Shown here one piece after another: positions 1-8,700 of a stretch of 13,253 bases of DNA. The notes below the pieces were generated by a model. That model saw only the letters and a list, made by a program, of their open reading frames with translations, did not search any database and was not told the DNA's origin. The position numbers and the translations under genes are program-made. Every line of letters begins with the position of its first letter. The stretch's first letter is position 1. Origin of the DNA: CAZVEV01 sp964625865 (GTDB taxonomy: Bacteria; Planctomycetota; Phycisphaerae; SM23-33); NCBI GenBank assembly GCA_964625865.1, contig CAZVEV010000160.1:1-13253 (forward strand), read 5' to 3'.

Positions 1-43
1 AGTTCATGGTGGCCCCGGGTGAATGGTTTTGCACGCCCTACCA

Positions 44-60
44 CTGCCTGCCGAGGCAGG
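44..60. repeat. Small GC-rich inverted repeat just after the deacetylase stop
   Basis: CTGCCT-GCCG-AGGCAG (44-59), or in another register CCTGCC-GA-GGCAGG (47-60), can form a 6-bp hairpin starting 5 nt after the deacetylase stop. No run of T follows on the minus strand, so it is not a convincing intrinsic terminator. It may be a copy of a dispersed palindromic element. Positions 1-43 hold no recognisable gene; a minus-strand ATG at 7 could begin the next gene, but only two codons are visible. Confidence 0.4.
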
Positions 61-64
61 ACGC

Positions 65-976
65 TCAGGCGGACTGGCCGGAGGCGTAGGTGAACTCGGG
101 CAGGGACGACGTGTCGAGGCCGGACAGGTACTCCGCCACGCTGCAGAAACGGTGGCGGCGCATGAGGTGGGTGAGTTTGTCCGCCGTCTTGTGGAGGTTT
201 ACGCGGTGGCGCCACCGGGTCAGGCGCCCCATGGGCGTGACGGGCTGGTCGGGATCGAACTCCCACGGGTGCAAGTAGACCATTCCCGCCTGCCCCTTCC
301 TGGCCGCACGCTTCAGTGCCAGCGACAGCAGGGCCGCCGGAAACAGGCGAAGGTATCCTCCGCCGCCGACGGGCAGTGTCCTGCCCAGGGTCCGCAGCGT
401 TGTCGGGGGCATTTCGATGATCCTGCCGCCGCCGGGTCCCACGGCATGATGGGCAAATCGGGGCGCGCCATGCCAGCCGTACCGGTCATGGCGGACGGGG
501 AAGATCGACGAGTCGTACCGGTAGCCGGCGCCGGCCAACACGTCAATGGCCCACGCGGTGTTGTCGTCCATGCCGTTGGTCCGCCTGGTAATCGAGAACG
601 TCGGCGCGCGGTAGCCGACGACCTCACAACCGGCTACATCCTCCAGGAGCTTGCGGCTGTCGAGCAGTTCGGCGCGGAACTGGTCCGGGGTGAGGTGATG
701 GAGCATGGCGTGGCTCAAGCCGTGCGAGGCAATCTCGTGGCCTGCGTCCGCTATGGCGCGAACGATCCCCGGCTCGTTCTGCGCCACCCATCCGAGAACG
801 AAGAACGTCGCGGACGCCTCGTGATCGGTGAGCAGTTGCAGGATGCGGTCGACACATGGCGCGGCACGGCATTCATGGGAGTCCCAGTGCTCCGGCCTCA
901 TGCCCCCTCGCGCGGCGGCCTCAACCTGGAAGTACTCCTCCACGTCGAAGCTCAACATGTGGACCGCCTGAGTCAC
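65..976 (-). CDS. Polysaccharide deacetylase, NodB fold, exosortase-locus subfamily (DUF3473-type C-terminus)
   Basis: A 303-residue protein that probably removes acetyl groups from N-acetylated sugars of an exopolysaccharide or its precursor. NodB motifs are visible in order. Motif 1 is SFDVEEYF with Asp11. Motif 2 is HEIASHGLSH with metal-ligand histidines His85 and His89. Motif 3 is YRAPTFSIT with Arg123 and Pro125. The later blocks DSSIFPVRHDRYG and YLHPWEFDPDQP are hallmarks of the deacetylases encoded beside exosortases, which end in a DUF3473 region. The family is usually somewhat shorter (roughly 265-285 residues), so both ends may be slightly extended. No signal peptide is visible, suggesting a cytoplasmic or membrane-associated site. 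The chosen GTG start overlaps the stop of the upstream TPR gene as GTGA and has an AAGGA ribosome site 9 nt upstream. An ATG at 958 (residue 7) is the alternative, but nothing as good precedes it. An upstream in-frame extension to 1144 lies inside the TPR gene and is rejected. It is the last gene of the operon seen here. Family call is strong; substrate is unknown. Confidence 0.93.
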   Translation of the reverse strand: MTQAVHMLSFDVEEYFQVEAAARGGMRPEHWDSHECRAAPCVDRILQLLTDHEASATFFVLGWVAQNEPGIVRAIADAGHEIASHGLSHAMLHHLTPDQFRAELLDSRKLLEDVAGCEVVGYRAPTFSITRRTNGMDDNTAWAIDVLAGAGYRYDSSIFPVRHDRYGWHGAPRFAHHAVGPGGGRIIEMPPTTLRTLGRTLPVGGGGYLRLFPAALLSLALKRAARKGQAGMVYLHPWEFDPDQPVTPMGRLTRWRHRVNLHKTADKLTHLMRRHRFCSVAEYLSGLDTSSLPEFTYASGQSA

Positions 977-3900
977 TCGGTGGCGTCCTTCTTGCCCGAT
1001 TCGCCTGGCTGAGTGGTTGGGGGTCTGGCGATCTCGGCCAGTGCTTTGGCCGCCAGTTCCGCCGCGCGCTTTTCGGCAGCCGCAGGCGCCTGGCCCCTTG
1101 CTTCCATGGCGTTGACGCTGCTGACCGCCGCCTGGTAATGCCACTTCGCCAGTTCCGCATCTCCCGCGTCGGCCTCAACGACGCCCAGGTGGTAATGGGC
1201 GTCAGGTACGCCGACCAGACCCTTGATCGCCTGTCGGATGTCGGCCCGCGCCTGGTCTTTCTTGCCCAACAGGAATGCCAGCCATCCCCGGGTCTCCCTG
1301 AAGGCCGCCATCCGCGGGCTGCCCTTGACCGTCTTGTCCATCCACTCAAACGCCTCGCGGACGGCCTTGGCGTCCTGGGGGGAGACCTGCGTCACCAGAT
1401 AGGCGCCGTTATTGGCGGCCACCGGGTGAGGCCGTTCGCGCTGGATCTCGCGGTACAGGGCGAGGGCCTTGTCAAGTCGTCCGTCCTTCTCCATGGCCGT
1501 GGCCCGCCCGAGCATGATGCCGATGTCGTTTGGGTGTGTCTCGCCCAGGAGGCGGTAGACCTCGGCGGCTTGAGCGTACTTGCCTTCGGCATCGAACAGG
1601 GAGGCCTGGATGATGCGTGCGGTGGTGCAGTCCTTCGGCTGGAGCGAATCGAGTATCTCGCGGCTGACGTCGGCGGACGGCCGCGTACCGAATGCAAGGG
1701 CCGCGGCCCACTGGCATCGCGGACGGCTGGACAGTACGCCCATCGCCCATCGTCTGGCATGGGCGCGCAGCCCGGCTTCCCCGGCGAGGGAGGCCCGGAG
1801 CAGTCGTGCCGCTTCGACGCGGGCGCCGGAATCCTGCGGCGCATTGCGAACGAGTTCGTCGGCCGCCGCACGGTTCATCGCCGAGGACTTCTCGAAGGCG
1901 TCCAGCGCCTTGCGTGTGCGGACGGCGTCTCCGGTGGCCAGCCCCGCAAGAAGGACGTACCGCGCGGGAACTCGGCGCCGCGGATCGCCCGTGCCCAACT
2001 GGTCGGTGATCCGGTTCACGCGCCGGCCCCACGTGCGTATCCCGATCGCATCATTACGGCAGACAGCGATCGCAAGTCCCAGCATCGCATGGCTCAGGTT
2101 GGCCCCAGCGGCGTCCTGGCCCAGCACCTGTGCCGCGGCGGCGGGATCGACATCCAGAGTCACCATCGCCGCCGTGGCCCGCCAGCCGGGCCAACGCCGT
2201 TGCTGAACGACACGACGTGCGAATTCAGACGCCCTCTTGGTATCACCGGTTTCAAACATGCACGCCAAGGCGAGCAGATGGGCCTGGGACAGTTGGCTGG
2301 GTTCCTCGACACGTCCGCCCACGAACGCGTTAAACGCCTTCAGCGCCTGGGCAGGCTTGCCCTCGTTCAACAGGATCACCATTCGTTGGACCAGCACACT
2401 CGATCGTCCCGGCTTGGCGGCGTCCAGATCGTCAAGGACCTTAAGCTTGGCTTCGGTCCCGGAGACGATCCGCGAGAGCAGTTGGCGGGCCTCGATGTAT
2501 TGCGCGGAGTACTTCGAGACGTTCTCCAGCCGCTTGCGGGCCTCATCGAGGTCGCCCAATGCCGCCAGCGACTGTCCCAGCATGAGGTTGATTCCGGGCA
2601 TCGATTCGTCGCGTGAGCGTGCCAAGTTCACCAGCGCCTCGGCCGCCGGACCGGACAGGCCCCACGATGCCAGTAAGCGCGCCCGCTCGAACAGGGCCTT
2701 GGCCCGCCCGGCCTGTCCGATCTTCGCTGCGCGGTCCAGGGCATCAAGGGCCTGTCGCGGACGGTGCAGCCTGTCGAGCATGCGTGCCTTGGCCAACTGT
2801 GCGTCAACGTCGCTGGGTTTCAGCGCCAGGGCCTGGTCGAGGGCCGTGATGGCCCGCTCGTCCTGTCCTGCCGAGGCCAGGATGGACGCCCGAAGGAGAT
2901 ACGGACGCGTGTCAGCGGGAAGGGCCTTCCTTGCGTGTTCACACGCAGCCAGCGCCTCGTCGGTGGCCTCAAGTCGCAGGTAGCTGCGGGCAAGGGCCAG
3001 CAGCCCCGGCACGTCGGCCTGGGCGACGAACAGCGTGCTGAGTCGCCCCAGTTCGGCCTTGGCCTCTTTGGCGCGGCCGGCGTGAATCAGGAGTTCAGCT
3101 TTCGCAGCCAAGGCCGTTCGATCCCAGCCCTCAACCTTGGCCAGGGCGTCCAGTTCGGCCAGGGCGCGTCCGATCTGGCCGGTCTGGGGGAGCGTTCCGG
3201 CGCGAAGGAGCCTGGCGCGGTTGCGGTAGAACGGCTTCGCGTCGGATCGCGCAATCAGGCGATCGTACGCTCCCATCGCAAAGGCGAAGTCCTTCTTCTG
3301 CACGGCCAGCCATCCGAGCGTCAGATCGACGATCTCGGGCTTGGCCTCCGGCAGCTTGCGCAAGGCCTTCTCGACATCAGCCAGCCCCTGATCCGTGGCG
3401 AGAATCGTTGCGATCTGCTGATAGATGGACATCTGGTCAGGCACGCTGGCCAGGAGGGATGTCAGTTCCTGAAGGCCCTTGTCCGGCTCGCCGAGGCGCC
3501 GGTACGCATTGGCCAGCAGCAGACGCATACCATGATCCTTCGGCCTCTCGCTCAGTTCAGCCAGACACACTTCAGCGCACTGCCTGAACCGTCCGCTGTT
3601 GAAATAGATCAGCGCAAGGGCTCGACCGGCCTGCTTGAGGTCCGTAGAGCGCCTGACCGTCTCGGCTCCCTGCCCGGATTCGCCCTTGGCCAGGCTGATC
3701 TGAAACCGCAAGAGGTTCACGTCAACGTCCCCCGGATCCATGGGGGCGATAACAGCTTCCGCCGAGGCCAGGTCGCCACTGTCCAGCAACGTACCGGCCA
3801 ACTCCAGGCGGTACGGTCTGGCCTCGCCGTCCAACCGGACTGCGGCCTTGAAATGGTCGATTGCCTGCAGGATCCGTCCGGACTGACGGTCGACACGCCC

Positions 3901-5679
3901 AAGGACGTAGTGGAGTTGGGGTTGGTCCGGACTCCTTTCCAGCCCGTCGAGGAGGATCTTCTCTGCCTCGGGCCCCCTGCCCAAGGCGACCATCGCCTCG
4001 GCGATGACGAGGCGGCCGGCGATGGTCTGTGGCTCGCACGCGGCGATCTTCCGCAGGGCGGCCTGGGAAGCCTCTCTCATCGCGTCGGCCTGGTGGCCCC
4101 GCTGAGCGAGGGCGTTGTACCCTTGGATCACCACGTCCAACACGCGCGGGTCCGTGCCGCAATCGCGTTGGGCCTGCACGAGTGTTCGCTGGGCCAGGCC
4201 AGGCTGGTTGGTGTTCAGAGCCGCTTCGAAGAGCATTGCGATAGCCGTGGGGCTCTCCGGGTGAATGTGGTGGCACTCCCTGGCGTCCTCCAGGGCCTTG
4301 TCATGGAACCCTGCGTCGACCAGAGTTTCGACGAGAAAACGCCTGGCCGCGAAGTTGCCCGGGCTGATCTGGACGACTCGGCGCATGGCCCGCCGGGCCG
4401 CCTGGGCCAGCGCCTTCCGCTCGGGAGCGTCCGGATCGCCCGGTCCGCTCCTGCTTCCCGCATCGGCAACCAGGGCCGAGTAATAGTGTGCCTCCGCCCA
4501 CAGCGGCCTCTCGTTGGTCAACGTCACGGCCAGCGTTCGTGCCGCGGAGTAATCCCGGGTCGCCAGCGGCTTGGCGGCCTCCTCGGCCATCATGATTCGT
4601 ACCTGAAGGAGCCTGGCAACATGTCCGCGTTTGTCGGCATCCGGCATGTCGTCGAGGATGCCCCGCGCCTCAACCGTGTCGCCGATCTCCAGGGACGCCT
4701 CCACACGAGCCAGGCGAATCTCAACCTTATCGGGGCTTTCGGCAAGCAGACCATCCAATACGGTCGCGAAGTCCATCCAGTGCTTCCGCCGATGCTCCGG
4801 CGGTTCGGCGGCCGCACGCAACGTCAGGCGATGGCGCTCCAATCGCATGGCGGCAATCGGTAGTTGTCCCCGGGCGTCGGTGATCACCCGACTGACCTCA
4901 TCCATGCGCTGCGTCCCGCGAGATGCAATGCACACGTCCACCAGATCGCGAGCGGCCAGGCTGCGAGACGGGTCCTGGCGGACAACAGCCAACAGCGTCA
5001 CGATGGCCCGGTCCATGGCGTCCCGCGCTTCGTTCAAGGCTTCGGCACGGTCTCGCCTCTTCTGGGCGGCGGCATCTGCGTGGTGAGTGTCCTCGGCCGT
5101 TCTGACCTCTTCCTGGAGGCGCGCGGCCAATTGGGTCCATCCCGCGGCCATCGCTTTGCAGTTCAATCCGATCCGCCGCTTCGCATCGAGCATGCGGTCA
5201 GCCCGGTCGGTCTTGATGGCTTCCAGGCGGGTGTTGGCCTTCTCGATGTTCGCAATCGCCTCGGTGAACTCGCCCGTGGGTGTCGCCTTGAACTCCCCCG
5301 TGGGCATTCGTCTGTAGGCATCACCCACCGTCTGGCGGGCCGGGTGCGCGATCGTGTCAACCATCGCCAACTCGGGCGCCACTTCGCCGGTCGGCGCCAC
5401 CTTTCCCGCGGCTTCAAACGCCTTGTAGGCCTCGTCGAACCGTCCGAGTCTGAGATAGGCCTGGCCGAGGAACTGGTGTCCCCGCCAATCACCAGGCTTC
5501 TGGCCAATATACTGCTTGGCCAGACCGGCGGCCTTGGAGAACTTCTCCGCCTTCAGCGCCACCTCCGCACGGGCAAGCAGCCGGAAACCCGTATTGCGGC
5601 GGACATACAGGAATATCCCTCCCGCCGCCCCGCCGAGGAGGAGGAGGACAATCACGATCAGGATGATCCGCTTCTTCAT
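973..5679 (-). CDS. Giant membrane-anchored TPR-repeat protein (second paralog, exosortase locus)
   Basis: A 1568-residue protein. Residues 1-4 (MKKR) are basic and residues 5-26 form one hydrophobic helix (IILIVIVLLLLGG...), so it is a signal anchor with no lipobox cysteine. Almost all the rest is helical and shows repeated TPR signatures, such as LGQAYLRLGRFDEAYKAFE near residue 72 and YVLGRVDRQSGRILQAIDHF in the middle. Residues about 185-225 are rich in charged residues and Ala and may form a coiled coil. The protein ends in a Lys/Ala-rich tail with no PEP-CTERM motif, so it is not an obvious exosortase substrate. It is colinear over its full length with the upstream TPR gene, down to the opening (RAE-AL-A-KF-KAA, then DWRG), a CQWA motif (1708-1716) and PDAHYHLG near the end. 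TPR proteins make protein-binding superhelices; PrsT-type TPR proteins are known at exosortase loci but are usually nearer 900 residues. The ATG was chosen because it starts the anchor helix, follows a GGGAGA site, and matches the paralog. An in-frame extension to 5823 overlaps the preceding gene and is rejected. Partners are unknown. Confidence 0.9.
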   Translation of the reverse strand: MKKRIILIVIVLLLLGGAAGGIFLYVRRNTGFRLLARAEVALKAEKFSKAAGLAKQYIGQKPGDWRGHQFLGQAYLRLGRFDEAYKAFEAAGKVAPTGEVAPELAMVDTIAHPARQTVGDAYRRMPTGEFKATPTGEFTEAIANIEKANTRLEAIKTDRADRMLDAKRRIGLNCKAMAAGWTQLAARLQEEVRTAEDTHHADAAAQKRRDRAEALNEARDAMDRAIVTLLAVVRQDPSRSLAARDLVDVCIASRGTQRMDEVSRVITDARGQLPIAAMRLERHRLTLRAAAEPPEHRRKHWMDFATVLDGLLAESPDKVEIRLARVEASLEIGDTVEARGILDDMPDADKRGHVARLLQVRIMMAEEAAKPLATRDYSAARTLAVTLTNERPLWAEAHYYSALVADAGSRSGPGDPDAPERKALAQAARRAMRRVVQISPGNFAARRFLVETLVDAGFHDKALEDARECHHIHPESPTAIAMLFEAALNTNQPGLAQRTLVQAQRDCGTDPRVLDVVIQGYNALAQRGHQADAMREASQAALRKIAACEPQTIAGRLVIAEAMVALGRGPEAEKILLDGLERSPDQPQLHYVLGRVDRQSGRILQAIDHFKAAVRLDGEARPYRLELAGTLLDSGDLASAEAVIAPMDPGDVDVNLLRFQISLAKGESGQGAETVRRSTDLKQAGRALALIYFNSGRFRQCAEVCLAELSERPKDHGMRLLLANAYRRLGEPDKGLQELTSLLASVPDQMSIYQQIATILATDQGLADVEKALRKLPEAKPEIVDLTLGWLAVQKKDFAFAMGAYDRLIARSDAKPFYRNRARLLRAGTLPQTGQIGRALAELDALAKVEGWDRTALAAKAELLIHAGRAKEAKAELGRLSTLFVAQADVPGLLALARSYLRLEATDEALAACEHARKALPADTRPYLLRASILASAGQDERAITALDQALALKPSDVDAQLAKARMLDRLHRPRQALDALDRAAKIGQAGRAKALFERARLLASWGLSGPAAEALVNLARSRDESMPGINLMLGQSLAALGDLDEARKRLENVSKYSAQYIEARQLLSRIVSGTEAKLKVLDDLDAAKPGRSSVLVQRMVILLNEGKPAQALKAFNAFVGGRVEEPSQLSQAHLLALACMFETGDTKRASEFARRVVQQRRWPGWRATAAMVTLDVDPAAAAQVLGQDAAGANLSHAMLGLAIAVCRNDAIGIRTWGRRVNRITDQLGTGDPRRRVPARYVLLAGLATGDAVRTRKALDAFEKSSAMNRAAADELVRNAPQDSGARVEAARLLRASLAGEAGLRAHARRWAMGVLSSRPRCQWAAALAFGTRPSADVSREILDSLQPKDCTTARIIQASLFDAEGKYAQAAEVYRLLGETHPNDIGIMLGRATAMEKDGRLDKALALYREIQRERPHPVAANNGAYLVTQVSPQDAKAVREAFEWMDKTVKGSPRMAAFRETRGWLAFLLGKKDQARADIRQAIKGLVGVPDAHYHLGVVEADAGDAELAKWHYQAAVSSVNAMEARGQAPAAAEKRAAELAAKALAEIARPPTTQPGESGKKDATE
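986..990 (-). promoter_or_regulatory. Ribosome binding site AAGGA inside the end of the TPR gene, for the deacetylase
   Basis: AAGGA lies 9 nt before the GTG at 976, within the last codons of the upstream TPR gene. Together with the GTGA start/stop overlap it supports the GTG start and translational coupling of the two genes. The next candidate start, ATG at 958, is 27 nt from this site, which is too far. Confidence 0.6.
5266..5304 (-). repeat. Short tandem coding repeat encoding PTGEF twice
   Basis: Within the second giant TPR protein, residues 126-130 and 134-138 both read PTGEF. The 15-base units at 5290-5304 and 5266-5280 differ at one position, which suggests a recent small duplication. 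A related APTGEV (residues 95-100, near 5380-5397) uses different codons. The matching part of the first paralog lacks the motif. Confidence 0.7.
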
Positions 5680-5686
5680 TCGAGCT

Positions 5687-5692
5687 TCTCCC
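5687..5692 (-). promoter_or_regulatory. Ribosome binding site GGGAGA for the second giant TPR gene
   Basis: GGGAGA stands 7 nt before the ATG at 5679, in the 23-bp gap after the stop of the first TPR gene. It fixes the start at the membrane-anchor methionine rather than the in-frame codon at 5823, which lies inside the preceding gene. Confidence 0.65.
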
Positions 5693-5702
5693 GGCCAACA
5701 GG

Positions 5703-8700
5703 TCACTGCAGTTGTTCGAGGGCCGCCCGGGCGTGCGCAATGGCCTCGACTGTCCCGGGGCCGATGTGTTGCTTCCGGTCCTTCATTATCTGCCCGATGC
5801 TCACCGCTGCCGACAGGTGCCACCTCGCCAACGCCTTCCGATTGGCCGCGGCCTCGGCCAGACCGAGGTGGTAGTGGACATCAGGAATGCCCGGCAGGGC
5901 CTTGATCGCCATGCGGAGATAACCGACCGCCTCATCATGCCTTCCCTGCAGGTAAGCAATCCAGCCCGCGGTATCCAGCAGCATCGGATCGTTCGGCCTC
6001 TTCTTCAACACCCTCTGCACCACCTGTTGAGATTCGGCCAACTTCTCGGCATCCTTCGGATACGCCTGCGCAACCAGATACGCCCAACTGTTTGCCGCGG
6101 CCGGATCCTCCGTCCACTCCCACACCTTGGCGTACTGGGCCATCGCCTGGGGGAACTTGCCCTGCATTTCCAGCGTCTGGGCGTACCTCAGGACGAGTTC
6201 GGCGTTCTTCTTCATCTCCTCCTCGTCCTTGCCGACGATCCGCGCATAGATGTGGGCCGCCTGGGCGTACTCGTGCTTGCGCATGTGGATCGCAGCCTGC
6301 ATGGCCTGGGCGACCACGCAGTAGGGAGGCTTGAGCACGCTGACGACCTTGTCGTAGTCCGCCTCACGGCCTGCACGCCAGAAGATGATCGCGCCGGCCC
6401 ACTGACACGTTGGGCGGGCCTTGAGGGCTTGCATGGCCCACACCCGTGCGGCCGTCCCGAGTCCAACCTCCGTGGCCAGCGATGCCCGGAGCAGGGCGGC
6501 CGCCTCATCAGGCGACGTTCTCTCAGCGGACATCGACCCGGCCTCGGCCGAAATCGATCGCAACACCACCTCGCGGTCTTCCAGCACGGCCTGGACGTCC
6601 CGGGCCTTGTCGTCCCGATCTGCAGCCAGGGCCGCAAGGAACATGTACTGGGGCACGACGCCGCGACGGCGGAGCGATGACAGGCCCTCCCGGTCGATCG
6701 CCTCGATTCGCGCGAACCACTTGGCCCTGGCCGCCTGGTCATCCCGCTTGACTGCAACGAGCAGGCCGATCAGGGCCTCCAGCGTGGAACTGCGATCGAT
6801 CTCCGGCAGCAGGTCCGCCGCCTCATCGGGTCTGTCGTCAACCATGAGCAGTTGCGCCGCCGTCCGCCAGTGGGGGTGTTTCGTCTTGGCGTGCATCGCC
6901 AATGCCCGGTCTGCAGCGGCTTTGTACTTGCCCAATCTCACCTCCGCCACCAGCGCGAGGGACTCGGCCCTTGCGGTAAATGCAGGGGAGTTACCCGGGC
7001 TCCCGGCCGTTGCGCTGAACACGTCGAGGGCTTCCTGGGCACGGTCCATTTGCACCAACATTTCCATTCGGCGAATGGCCGCCGCCGAACGCCCCCGCTC
7101 GGTCTCGCCCAACGCCTCAAGGACCTTCAGGCGCTCGGCGTCATCCTCGGCCAGTTGCGACACCAGCAGTTGTGCCTGGACGTACTGATTCGTGTGGACA
7201 GGAATGGCCGAAAGCACCGCCAACGCCTTATCCCGCTTGCCAAACAGCCCGAATGCTCGCCCCAGGGCCAACTGGAGGCCGGGGTTCTGGCCATACCCTT
7301 CGGCCTGCAGTTTCTCCAGGCATTCGAGAGCCTGGGCCTGCAGCCCCCACCGCCCGAGCATCTTGCCCTGCTCGAAGAGACCAACGACTTTGGACGTCTC
7401 GCCGATCTTCTTGAGGTCGTCCAGGGCGGCAAGAGCGTCCTGGGCGTGCCCCGCCGCGTCCAGCGCCCGGATCAGGTCGAGACGGCACCGCAGATTGCCC
7501 GGCTGGACCGATACCGCCTTGCGATACCAGGTCAACGCCTCGTCCTGCCGGCCTGCGATGCGGCAGACCCGGGCGGTCAGCAGGCAGGGCCCCGGTATCT
7601 TCGGCACGATGCGCCGCAGAATCTCACACGTGGCCAGAGCGTCGGCGGGCTTGTCCAATCGAACGTAGAGCAGGACGACTCGCCGCAGAAGCGAGACGTT
7701 CTCATCGGCGGATCCGCACTTGACTGTTTCGGCAAGCGTCTGAACGGCCTGCGTCGATCGCCCCGTGGCCATGAAGATCAGCGCCTTGTCCAGCAGCGCC
7801 CGGCCTCTCCATCGCTCCAGGGCGATCAACTCGTCCAGTACCCCCAAGGCCTGGTCGTTGCGTTGCGTCATGGACAACATCCGCGCCAGGTGGAGTTTCG
7901 CCGACCGGCGATGGTAGTCTGACGCCTCGGCGCGATTGGCAACGCGTGCGTACCATCCGGCGGCATCGGCGAACTGCCCTCGCCGCATCAGGACCCACCC
8001 GGTCGCCCGGTGTGCCAGGTCGATCTGGGCCCCGGAGAGCTGCGAGAGTTTGTATGCGACCTGTTCCGGCGCGTTCTCAGTGGCCAGTGCGAGGGCCAGG
8101 TACTTGTAGGCGCGAAGTTGACGTTGCGGCTTAGCCAGTTCCGCCATTCGCGTCCAGTGTTCAATGCACCGCTCCATCTTGTCTTGGCGGAGATAGGCCT
8201 GCCCGAGAAGGAAGTGGGCGTTGGCGAGGTTGCGGTTCTTGGACAGTTCCGCCCTGCAACTGGCGATGCACTCCTCCAGTTTGCCCTGCCGGAAGTACAC
8301 GATCGCCATCGGCAAGCCGGGTCGCCCGCTCTGCTGGAGCCGGGACAGCATGTCCCGTGTCTGCGTGTCGTCCTTCCCGCGGAGCAGACTCACCTCCAGC
8401 CTCAGCATGTCCACTTGCCAGTCTCTCCCGCTGGTGTGCTGGAGCACGTCTTCGCAGGCGTCCAGATTGCCGTTGTTCAAAAGGGTCCGCGCCAGTCGAA
8501 TGCGGTACAGGATCTCATGGGGCCGCAGCTTGACCGCCCGGCGGAACTGCTTGAGGGCGTCAAGCATGCGTCCGCGCGCGGCATGGATTCGTCCCAGATA
8601 GAATGCCACGTCTGCCCGCTGAGTGTTGGCCCCGGCAAGCAGTTGCTCAGCGGCATCCATCTGTCCGCTGCGGATCATCGCGCCGGCGATCGCTATCCGC

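Noticed and set aside
1..7. Minus-strand ATG at 7 as the start of a further operon gene
   Set aside because: Only two codons are visible and no clear ribosome site precedes it, so it cannot be supported.
44..60. Intrinsic terminator after the deacetylase
   Set aside because: The stem is short and no T run follows in the direction of transcription.
23..1012. Plus-strand open frame of 329 codons
   Set aside because: It lies opposite the deacetylase, whose NodB motifs are clear, and has no recognisable domain.
977..1144. N-terminal extension of the deacetylase
   Set aside because: It overlaps the TPR gene coding for its conserved C-terminus and precedes the NodB fold with low-complexity residues.
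2764..4863. Long plus-strand open frame of 699 codons, and similar ones at 856-2616 and 9015-10733
   Set aside because: They are antisense to the TPR genes, rich in Arg, Gly, Gln and Pro, show no domain likeness, and follow from high GC with few stop codons.
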